A DNA stretch of 64,000 bases from Falsarthrobacter nasiphocae (GTDB taxonomy: Bacteria; Actinomycetota; Actinomycetes; Actinomycetales; Micrococcaceae). Under the pieces are notes generated by a model that was not told the DNA's origin, searched no databases, and was given only the letters and a program-made list of their open reading frames with translations. Position numbers and translations under genes: made by a program. Positions 57,418-64,000 of the stretch are shown piece by piece (within the stretch, counting starts at the first letter, position 1; each line of letters begins with the position of its first letter). The stretch covers positions 1,446,965 to 1,510,964 of the forward strand of contig NZ_JAVDUI010000001.1 of assembly GCF_031456275.1 (NCBI RefSeq), in the 5' to 3' direction.

Positions 57418-60408
57418 TCAGCGCACGAGCGGCCTCAGCGCGTCGTGGAGGAGGAGCAGCACGTGCTCGTACTCGCGGCCCGTCTGCTGGGTCATGCCCA
57501 TCTCGCACGTGCGGTTCGCGGACACGTAGGCGTCTACGGGCCCGGCGGCCTCGGCGGCGGCGAGCCCGGCCCGCTCGTCGCGGGTCGCGGACTCGACCAG
57601 CTCCGGATGCAGGAGGCCGCGGTCTCCCGCGGTGCCGCAGCACGCGGCGCCGACGGGGATGAACGCGTCCTCGGCCGCGAACGAGGCCACCGCCATGAGG
57701 TCGTCCACCGCGTCGAGGTGCATCGTGGAGCACGTCGGGTGGACGGCCACGCGGCCCGCCGCGGCCCCCGCCACCCCGCGCGCCTCCAGGGCCGGGATGA
57801 GCTCCCGCCGCGCCCACGTCACAGCATCGAGCACCTCTAGCGTGGAGAGCTGCTCGGACAGCCGGCGGCAGTCGTCGTCGCCCTCTGAAGCGCCCGAGGC
57901 GAGGACGTCCCGCACGTCCCCCACGAACCCATGCGTGCAGCTGGACGCGTCCACGACGACGGGCAGGCGGCCCCCGTCCGACCACCGCCACAGATCCTCC
58001 GCCGCCTTGACGGCCATCCAGCGCTTCGCGGGGACGTATCCCTTGGAGCTGAAGGGGGTGCCGCAGCAGGTGCCGGCGACGTCGGACGGGATGTGCACGG
58101 GGCGGCCGGCGAACTCGGCGAGGCGGACGATGGCCTCGGGCAGGCTGACGCCCTCGCCCGCGCGGCCGAAGATCCGGTTGATGCACGCGGGGAAGTAGAC
58201 GGCGGTGGCGCCGTCGGGGCTCGTCACGGGCAGGGGTCGCCGGTTGGCGGGCGGCAGGCCCTCCCGGGCGGTGGGCATGAGGTCCTCGGACACGACCCGC
58301 CGGACGGCGTCCGTCACCCCGCCGAGGACCTTCGCGGACAGGCTGGAGCCGAGAACCCGCTGGACGGCGTCGGACGCTGTGAGACCCGCGCGGGCGCCGG
58401 CCTCCACGAGGCCCCAGTTCTTGGCCAGAGCCAGGGCGGCGGCGTTGCCCGCCTTCCCGGACTCGGCCGCGCGGAACTCCTTCATGAGCGCGCCCGTGTC
58501 AATGGAGACGGGGCACGCCACGGAGCACGTGCCGTCCGCGGCGCAGAGGTCAATGGCGTCGTGCCCGTAATCGGCGTGGAGGGAGGCGAGCATGGCGGAG
58601 CCCTCCGGCTGGCGGGCCATCTCGCGGCGGATCGCAATGCGCTGCCGCGGCGTCACGGTGACGTTGCGCGACGGGCACACGGACTCGCAGAACCCGCACT
58701 CGACGCAGTCCGTGGCCACGGCCTCGATGGTGGGCGTGGTCTTGAAGTTCTTCAGGTGCAGGTCCTGGTCCCGGGTCAGCTTGATGTTGGGCGCGAGGAT
58801 GCCGTGCGGATCCAGCAGCTCCTTGACCCGCCACATGAGGCCGAAGGCCGTGGACCCCCACTCGCGCTCCACGAACGGCGCCATGGACAGGCCCGTGCCG
58901 TGCTCGGCCTTGAGGGAGCCGTCATAGCGGTCCAGGATGAGCTCCACGAACTCGTCGATGAACGCGGCGTACCGCGCGATGTCCTCGTCCGTCTCGAAGC
59001 TCGGCGTCAGGAAGAAGTGAAGGTTGCCGAAGGCCGCGTGGCCCATGACGTAGTCGGGGTGGCCGTGCTTGCGCAGCAGGGCCATGAGGTCCAGGGACGC
59101 CTCGCCGATCGCGGCCGGCGGGACGCACAGGTCCTCCGTGATGAGCGCGGTCCCGGCCGGGCGTTGCCGACCGATGAGGGGGAACAGCCCGCCGCGGATC
59201 TCCCACGCCTGGGCCATCTCGAGCGGATCGCGCGTGAAGGCCAGCGGGGTGGTCAGCTCGGCGTCCTTGAGGATGTCCTCGACGGCGGCGACGCGCTCCG
59301 CCAGGCCGTCGTCGTCATACCCGGAGACCTCCACGAGGAGCGCAGCGGCCTCGTCCGGGAGGTCAGCCCACGCAGGGTCCGCCCCCTTGAAGTTCCCGAC
59401 GGACTCGCGGAGGACGGGGCTGACGAGCAGCTCGCAGGCGTCCGCGCCCGCGTCCATGATGGCCTTGACGCGCCCGGCCGCCTGGCCCGCGTCCGGGAGC
59501 ATGACCCAGGCGACGGCCTTGACGCGGGGGAGGGGCTGCGTGGCGAGCCGCGCCTCGGCGACGAAACCGAGGGTGCCTTCTGAGCCCACGATGAGGCGGC
59601 GGAGGATCTGCGCGGGGGAGTCGGCGTCGAGGAACGCGTCGAGGCGCAGGGCATTGGTATTTCGGATGGTGAATTTCCGGCGGAGGCGTGCGCAGAGGGC
59701 CTCGTCGGCGCGAATGTCGTCCCGCAGCTTGATCAGGCCCTGGGCGATTTCTGGCTCCTCGCGGGCGAGGCGCTCATCGGCATCCTCGGCGGCCGTGTCC
59801 AGAATGAAACCGGAGGGAAGAACAATGGTCGCGGACTCAATCGAGTGATAGCTGTCCACGGCCACCGTGCAGCGCATCCCGCCGGAATTGTTCGCGAGGA
59901 TTCCGCCGATCGTCGCGATGCTCGCCGAGGCCGGGTCCGGCCCGAAGCGGCGCCCATGCAGGGCCAGCATCCGCTGGACTCCCGCGAGAATCTCGCCCGG
60001 CCTGGCCCGCAGAGTCTCGCCCTCCAGGGCCATTCCGCGGAAATGGCGGCGGACATCCACGAGAATGTCATCCCCCTGCGCCTGCCCATTGAGGGACGAG
60101 CCTCCCGAGCGGAACGTCAGGTGACGCCCATTCTCACGGCAGTACTCGAACAGCCTCGCCATATCCTCTGGGGACTCCGGGGAAACGACGACGGCGGGGC
60201 ACATCCGATACGGGCTCGCGTCCGACGCGTAGGCCACCAAATCGAGGGGACGGGAGTGGACGTTGGCGGGGCCGAGGATGTCCTCGAGGCCCCGTCGCAG
60301 GGCCTCCGGCGTCCCGCCGCTCAGGGACTCGGGGAATCGATCGGCCTCAATCCGGGCCCCAGCGGGGCGGCCGATGCGTGCAGGGTTCTTGGCGAGGAGC
60401 TTCTGCAT
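57418..60408 (-). CDS. FAD-linked oxidase/Fe-S fusion dehydrogenase (GlcD/Dld + GlpC-like)
   Basis: 996 residues in three parts. The FAD_binding_4 domain (about 50-270) has FRSGGSSLNGQA and ATIGGILANNSGGMR. The FAD-linked oxidase C-terminal domain (about 290-560) ends with HGTGLSMAPF. The Fe-S half has two ferredoxin motifs (DCVECGFCESVCPS near 573; CAADGTCSVACPVS near 618) and two CCG domains (GTCCGTPFSS; GAACCGTAGD). This is the layout of membrane-associated D-lactate or glycolate type dehydrogenases that feed quinones. The exact 2-hydroxyacid is not determinable. ATG 60408 is 7 nt after TAACCT. Confidence 0.93.
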   Translation of the reverse strand: MQKLLAKNPARIGRPAGARIEADRFPESLSGGTPEALRRGLEDILGPANVHSRPLDLVAYASDASPYRMCPAVVVSPESPEDMARLFEYCRENGRHLTFRSGGSSLNGQAQGDDILVDVRRHFRGMALEGETLRARPGEILAGVQRMLALHGRRFGPDPASASIATIGGILANNSGGMRCTVAVDSYHSIESATIVLPSGFILDTAAEDADERLAREEPEIAQGLIKLRDDIRADEALCARLRRKFTIRNTNALRLDAFLDADSPAQILRRLIVGSEGTLGFVAEARLATQPLPRVKAVAWVMLPDAGQAAGRVKAIMDAGADACELLVSPVLRESVGNFKGADPAWADLPDEAAALLVEVSGYDDDGLAERVAAVEDILKDAELTTPLAFTRDPLEMAQAWEIRGGLFPLIGRQRPAGTALITEDLCVPPAAIGEASLDLMALLRKHGHPDYVMGHAAFGNLHFFLTPSFETDEDIARYAAFIDEFVELILDRYDGSLKAEHGTGLSMAPFVEREWGSTAFGLMWRVKELLDPHGILAPNIKLTRDQDLHLKNFKTTPTIEAVATDCVECGFCESVCPSRNVTVTPRQRIAIRREMARQPEGSAMLASLHADYGHDAIDLCAADGTCSVACPVSIDTGALMKEFRAAESGKAGNAAALALAKNWGLVEAGARAGLTASDAVQRVLGSSLSAKVLGGVTDAVRRVVSEDLMPTAREGLPPANRRPLPVTSPDGATAVYFPACINRIFGRAGEGVSLPEAIVRLAEFAGRPVHIPSDVAGTCCGTPFSSKGYVPAKRWMAVKAAEDLWRWSDGGRLPVVVDASSCTHGFVGDVRDVLASGASEGDDDCRRLSEQLSTLEVLDAVTWARRELIPALEARGVAGAAAGRVAVHPTCSTMHLDAVDDLMAVASFAAEDAFIPVGAACCGTAGDRGLLHPELVESATRDERAGLAAAEAAGPVDAYVSANRTCEMGMTQQTGREYEHVLLLLHDALRPLVR

Positions 60409-60415
60409 GTGATCC

Positions 60416-60421
60416 AGGTTA
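60416..60421 (-). promoter_or_regulatory. Leaderless -10 element of the FAD/Fe-S dehydrogenase
   Basis: TAACCT on the minus strand ends 7 nt before the ATG at 60408. It is the same hexamer as at ptrB. Confidence 0.6.
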
Positions 60422-60572
60422 TGCCTTCCGGGCCGCCGTGGCACCCATCCGGCGCTGGGTGCGGCGAATGTGAAAGATGCCTTTCCGATACGCTGGGAGT
60501 TCTGACATGTGGGGTGGATCACCCCGAGCCGCCGCTCGACGACGAGCGGGGCCCGAGCCTGAAGGAGGACCC

Positions 60573-62093
60573 ATGGATGCGGGAGTGACGAGGGGCGCAG
60601 CAGCGTCGTCGGAGGTCAAGGCCAGCGAGAGCGCGAAGGCCGCCACCAAGCGGAAGGCCGCCGGCCCCAACCCGCAGATCGCCGCGTGGAAGGAGGCGCT
60701 CCGCGTGGGGGAGCCGCTCCTCGGCGCCCTCGCCCGGAACGTGGGGCTGCCCGGCTTCCAGGTCTCCGTCAGCGTGGATGGCAAGCGGGTCGGGGACATC
60801 GCGTGGGGCATGGCGGACGTGGAGGCCGAGCGGCCCATGACGCCCACGACCCTCATGCGCGTCGCCTCGCACTCCAAGACCTTCACCGCCACGGCGATCC
60901 TCCAGCTCTTCGAGCGCGGCGTGCTCCGGCTCGACGACCGCCTGGACGCGTGGCTGCCCGAGCTCGCGGACTCGCCGCTCGGCGAGGCGACGATCTCCGA
61001 GCTGCTCTCCCACACCGCCGGTGTCACGCGCGACAGCATGGACTCCGATTTCTGGTCCCTCGGCCGCCCGTTCCCGAGCCGGGAGGAGATCATCGAGATC
61101 GCCCGCACCGGCAACGTCATCCTCCGCAACGAGCGCATGAAGTACACGAACGTGGGGTACTCGCTCCTCGGCCTCATCATCGAGGCGGCGACGGGCGGAA
61201 GCTACACGGACTGGGTGCAGTCCGGCATCCTCGGGCCGCTGCGCCTGGCCAACACGGGGCCGGAGCTCGACGACCGCGCGGACGAGCTCGCCACCGGGTA
61301 CACCGGCCGCGGCGCCGACGCCACGGACCCCTTCCTGCGCGTGCCCATCGACCACGTCAACTCGCGCGGCATGGTCGCGGCCACCGGGTTCTACTCCACC
61401 GCCCGCGACCTCTGCCGGTACTTCTCCGCGCACCTGCCCGCGAGCACCGAGTTCGAGCGCAAGCGCACCGACGTCCTCCTCGAGGACGGCACCAAGCGGC
61501 TGGCCCAGCGGCCGGTCTACGTGCGGGAGGGGCGCGGCTACGGCCTCGGGTTCATGTTCGAGGAGATCGGCGGCCGCGCCACCTTCGGCCACTCCGGCGG
61601 CTACCCCGGCTTCATCTCCCGGACGTGGGCCGTTCCGGAGACCGGCGTGGTGGTGTCCGTCCTGACGAACGCGGTGGACGGGGACCCGGTGACGCTGGGA
61701 CGCTCCCTCTTCGCGCTCGCCGACCTGGCCCTGGCGCCGGCCCACCCCTCGCTGGCGGGCGTCAAGAAGAAGGTTCTCCGCCGTTTTGACGAGTCCTTCT
61801 CCAGCCTGTGGGGCGCCACGCGCTTCGCGTTTCTGGGGCACAACATCTACGAGTTCGAGCTCGGGTATCCCGTGGACCCCAAGTCCCTCCCGTACGAGTA
61901 CGTCGACGAGTCCTCCCTGCGCATGCAGGATCCGTACGGCTTCGGGGCGCACGGGGAGCTTGCGCGCTTTGAGTTCGACGACGATGGCCGCGCCGCCTCG
62001 GTCCGCACTGCGAACGGCTCCCTCATGACTCGGGGCGAATTCCTGGATCTGCCGGACCGGATGCGCCTCGGGTACACCCTCGCGGTGGACTGA
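60573..62093 (+). CDS. Beta-lactamase-fold serine hydrolase (class C/esterase type)
   Basis: 506 residues. The catalytic Ser and Lys lie in VASHSKTFTA (SxxK, about 98-101), the YxN motif is YTNVGYS (about 190), and HSGGYPGF (about 337) replaces KTG, the pattern of class C-like esterases and peptidases rather than true resistance enzymes. No signal peptide is visible, so it is cytosolic. A C-terminal domain of about 100 residues follows the hydrolase fold. AAGGAGG lies 4 nt before ATG 60573. Substrate unknown. Confidence 0.88.
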   Translation: MDAGVTRGAAASSEVKASESAKAATKRKAAGPNPQIAAWKEALRVGEPLLGALARNVGLPGFQVSVSVDGKRVGDIAWGMADVEAERPMTPTTLMRVASHSKTFTATAILQLFERGVLRLDDRLDAWLPELADSPLGEATISELLSHTAGVTRDSMDSDFWSLGRPFPSREEIIEIARTGNVILRNERMKYTNVGYSLLGLIIEAATGGSYTDWVQSGILGPLRLANTGPELDDRADELATGYTGRGADATDPFLRVPIDHVNSRGMVAATGFYSTARDLCRYFSAHLPASTEFERKRTDVLLEDGTKRLAQRPVYVREGRGYGLGFMFEEIGGRATFGHSGGYPGFISRTWAVPETGVVVSVLTNAVDGDPVTLGRSLFALADLALAPAHPSLAGVKKKVLRRFDESFSSLWGATRFAFLGHNIYEFELGYPVDPKSLPYEYVDESSLRMQDPYGFGAHGELARFEFDDDGRAASVRTANGSLMTRGEFLDLPDRMRLGYTLAVD

Positions 62094-62244
62094 CCGCTGG
62101 GGCGGGGCCAGACGTCCGGGGAGAGGTGGGCCGCCCTGGGAGAGGGGTAACTCTGGCTTCGTCATGACCTCCCCCAGTCGGGATGACGTGGCTTGTTAGG
62201 GTGGCTCTGTCGAGCGCGACGTCAGTCCAGAAGGGGGATTGTCG

Positions 62245-62412
62245 ATGAAAAATGTCGGTCTCATTGTCGTTCTGATTCTCGGATTGGCGACGCTAATTCT
62301 TCGGTCGACCGGAATCATTGAGGAGGGCACATCGAATGTCGTCTTCCTTGCCCTGATTGTGGTGTCCACGGTTCTGGGTGTCTGGCGGGCTAAGTCGGAT
62401 CGTCGATCCTGA
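62245..62412 (+). CDS. 55-residue membrane protein
   Basis: Short gene with a good Shine-Dalgarno (AAGGGGG, 7 nt before ATG). Product: MKNVGLIVVLILGLATLILR, a short polar turn with EEGT, then VVFLALIVVSTVLGVW and a basic tail RAKSDRRS; two membrane helices. Codon use is noticeably less GC-rich than in the neighbours (many ATT, GTT, TTG). TAGGGT about 50 nt upstream may be its -10. No family recognised. It ends 206 nt before the convergent AGCS gene, with repeat copy D between. Confidence 0.65.
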   Translation: MKNVGLIVVLILGLATLILRSTGIIEEGTSNVVFLALIVVSTVLGVWRAKSDRRS

Positions 62413-62479
62413 CGCCGCCGGCTCGTGAGCGGCAATTCTTCGTGACGGGTCAGTCTCTCCGACGAAGCCCGTCACGGTG

Positions 62480-62543
62480 ACGCCCCCTCGTTTGGCATGC
62501 GCCCCCTGCAATGCGCGGGGCAGATGCCAAACGAGGGGGCAAA
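62480..62543 (-). repeat. 64-bp hairpin repeat, copy D (inverted)
   Basis: Same family in reverse orientation. Its arms are the best preserved: GCCCCCTCGTTTGGCAT pairs perfectly with its complement across the unit (17 bp). A further partial arm (GAAACGAGGGGCGAACGG) follows at 62547. It lies between the convergent small membrane protein and AGCS genes. Confidence 0.88.
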
Positions 62544-62618
62544 GCCGAAACGAGGGGCGAACGGCCGAGGCTGGCGGGTCCGGGCTGGAGGTGGCCCCGC
62601 CCGGCCCGGACCCGCCCG

Positions 62619-64000
62619 TCAGCGCGCGGCGCGCCGGGGTGCGGGTGTGCCCGAGCCGGACTGGACGTCGTCGGCCGTCCAGGTGTGGACGCCGCGGAGG
62701 TCCGGCATCTCGCTGGCGAGGAAGACCGGGTCCTGGCCGGCCCGCCGCTTGGCCTCGTAGTCCTTGAGCAGGCGCAGCGCCACGCGGCCCAGCAGCAGGA
62801 TGGCCACGAGGTTGATGAGCGCCATGACGCCCATCGCCGCATCCGCGAAGTTCCAGATGACATCCACGGCCGCGAGCGAGCCGAGGAACACCGCCACCAC
62901 GGCCAGGCTCCGGTACACCGCGAGCGCCACGGGGCTGTCCGTCATGAACGCCACGTTGGACTCGCCGTAGTAGTAGTTGCCGATGATCGAGCTGAACGCG
63001 AGGAGCAGGATGACGACCGCGAGCAGCGCGCCGCTCCACGCCCCGAGCGAGTCGGTCAGGGCGTGCTGCGTCAGCGCGATGCCCTTCTCGGACCCCACCG
63101 GGTTGTCCACGGAGACGAGGATGATGAACGCGGTGACCGAGCAGACGATGAACGTGTCGAAGTAGACGCCGAGCGTCTGCACGAGCCCCTGCTTGACCGG
63201 GTGCGTGACCGCCGCCGTGGCGCCTGCGTTCGGCGCGGAGCCGAGGCCGGCCTCGTTCGAGAACATGCCCCGCTTCACGCCCGTCAGGATCACCGTTCCG
63301 ATGCCGCCGCCCACGGCCGCGTTGAAGTTGAACGCCTCCGTGATGATCTGTCCTAGAACCCGCGGGAGCTGGTCAAGGTGAATGACGACGACGACGAGGC
63401 CCGTGACAATGTAGACCAGCGCCATCGCGGGAACCATGGCGTTGGTGACGTTGGCGATGCGCTTGAGGCCGCCGAAGACGATGGCCCCGGTCAGCACCGC
63501 GAGGGTGGCGCCGAGCCCGACGGCGAGCGCGGTGTCCGGCGTCTTCTGGCCCATGGCCCCCGAGACGGACGCGACGATCGTGTTGGCCTGGAGGGATGAG
63601 AAGGCGAAGGGGAAGCAGATGATGAGCACGACGGCGAACGTGGTGCCGAGCCACTTCTTCCCGAGGCCGTGCTGCATGTAGTACGCGGGCCCGCCGCGGT
63701 AGGCGTCCCGGTCCCGCTCCTTGTAGAGCTGGCCGAGGGTGGACTCGATGAAGCTCGAGGCGCCTCCGATGAACGCCATGGCCCACATCCAGAACACGGC
63801 CCCGGGCCCGCCGACGGCCACCGCGGTGGCCACGCCCGCCACGTTGCCCACGCCCACGCGGGACGCGGCGGAGACGGTGAAGGCCTTGAAGGCCGAGATG
63901 GACTTGGGGCTGCCGTCCTCGTTGACAAGGGCCGGGTCCCGGAGGGTGCGGATCATCTCGGGCAGCATGCGTCCCTGGACCGCGGCGGAGCGCACGGTGA
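62619..64000 (-). CDS. AGCS-family alanine/glycine:cation symporter, N-terminus beyond the window
   Basis: About 460 residues are visible, lacking the first 30-50. The AGCS hallmark SAFKAFTVSAASRVGVGNVA appears early, with IGGASSFIESTLGQLYK and the GNYYYGESNVAF segment near helix 9; about ten hydrophobic helices follow in order. Sodium- or proton-coupled uptake of alanine or glycine. The C-terminus ends with a 60-residue cytoplasmic tail including DLRGVHTWTADDV. The true start must be outside, since the conserved first helix is absent. Confidence 0.92.
   Translation of the reverse strand, partial: TVRSAAVQGRMLPEMIRTLRDPALVNEDGSPKSISAFKAFTVSAASRVGVGNVAGVATAVAVGGPGAVFWMWAMAFIGGASSFIESTLGQLYKERDRDAYRGGPAYYMQHGLGKKWLGTTFAVVLIICFPFAFSSLQANTIVASVSGAMGQKTPDTALAVGLGATLAVLTGAIVFGGLKRIANVTNAMVPAMALVYIVTGLVVVVIHLDQLPRVLGQIITEAFNFNAAVGGGIGTVILTGVKRGMFSNEAGLGSAPNAGATAAVTHPVKQGLVQTLGVYFDTFIVCSVTAFIILVSVDNPVGSEKGIALTQHALTDSLGAWSGALLAVVILLLAFSSIIGNYYYGESNVAFMTDSPVALAVYRSLAVVAVFLGSLAAVDVIWNFADAAMGVMALINLVAILLLGRVALRLLKDYEAKRRAGQDPVFLASEMPDLRGVHTWTADDVQSGSGTPAPRRAAR

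Noticed and set aside
57931-59583. 550-codon plus-strand open frame opposite the FAD/Fe-S dehydrogenase
   Set aside because: The dehydrogenase frame carries FAD, ferredoxin and CCG motifs; the plus-strand translation has none.
60573-62093. Antibiotic-resistance beta-lactamase
   Set aside because: There is no signal peptide, and HSGG replaces KTG, which points to a cytosolic esterase or peptidase of the same fold.
1-64000. tRNA, rRNA, insertion sequences, integrases or prophage genes
   Set aside because: I looked through all intergenic gaps and found no cloverleaf, rRNA segment, transposase or integrase motif. A tRNA scan would settle the first point.

Overview
The window is chromosomal DNA of a high-GC actinobacterium, most likely a member of the Micrococcaceae (Arthrobacter/Kocuria type). 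Evidence: strong G/C bias at third codon positions, frequent GTG and TTG starts, many 4-bp ATGA/GTGA stop-start overlaps, an actinobacterial bS22 ribosomal protein gene, the Ssd-TadABC-TadE-DEAH helicase neighbourhood, a Lys-rich topoisomerase I tail, menaquinone genes, and a System II (ResB/CcsB) cytochrome c cluster. I saw no transposase, integrase, rRNA, tRNA or CRISPR array. Both edges cut genes: acs loses its 3' end at the left and an AGCS symporter loses its 5' end at the right.

Layout. 1-6 kb: acs (with a CRP-like site), nth, a CoA-pyrophosphatase-type NUDIX gene, a lipoprotein and a family A DNA polymerase-like gene. 6.1-13.3 kb: Flp/Tad pilus block (ssd, tadA, tadB-like, tadC-like, DUF4244 pilin-like, tadE, tadE-like) converging on a DEAH helicase and a GNAT gene. 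14-22.5 kb: trhO, a methyltransferase, an ArsR-type regulator, topA, a Ppx/GppA protein and a TIM-barrel isomerase. 22.9-28.2 kb: proC, convergent with ktrA/ktrB-type K+ uptake, then acuC and a second ArsR regulator. 28.5-34.3 kb: bS22, a thioredoxin-fold protein, a histidine phosphatase, and the cytochrome c maturation operon tlpA/resA-ccdA-resB-ccsB-DUF4229. 34.5-37.7 kb: menA, menE, menB. 38-41.8 kb: an amino-acid permease, then an XRE regulator, two Roadblock proteins and a small GTPase resembling a reduced conservon.

42-54.4 kb is a phenylacetate/beta-oxidation region in two parts. The first is thiolase, enoyl-CoA hydratase and hydroxyacyl-CoA dehydrogenase (42.0-45.0 kb). The second is paaZ, a TetR regulator, paaK and paaI (49.5-54.3 kb). 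Three similar TetR-type palindromes sit at the three promoters, so the TetR protein probably controls both parts. Between them lies an accessory stretch with visibly lower GC in places: a DUF559/AbiEi-like gene, a VOC plus MerR-TipAS operon, an orphan HTH antitoxin-like gene, a hotdog thioesterase and a secreted sunset-domain protein. 54.5-64 kb: oligopeptidase B, a small membrane protein, a large FAD/Fe-S dehydrogenase, a beta-lactamase-fold serine hydrolase, a 55-residue membrane protein and the AGCS symporter.

Two window-wide patterns stand out. First, a family of 64-bp intergenic hairpin repeats is present in four copies (A 34407, B 45133, C 47612, D 62480) that align without any gap; three lie between convergent genes. 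Second, at least eleven genes start 6-7 nt after a TANNNT or CANACT type -10 hexamer with no room for a Shine-Dalgarno, indicating widespread leaderless transcription.
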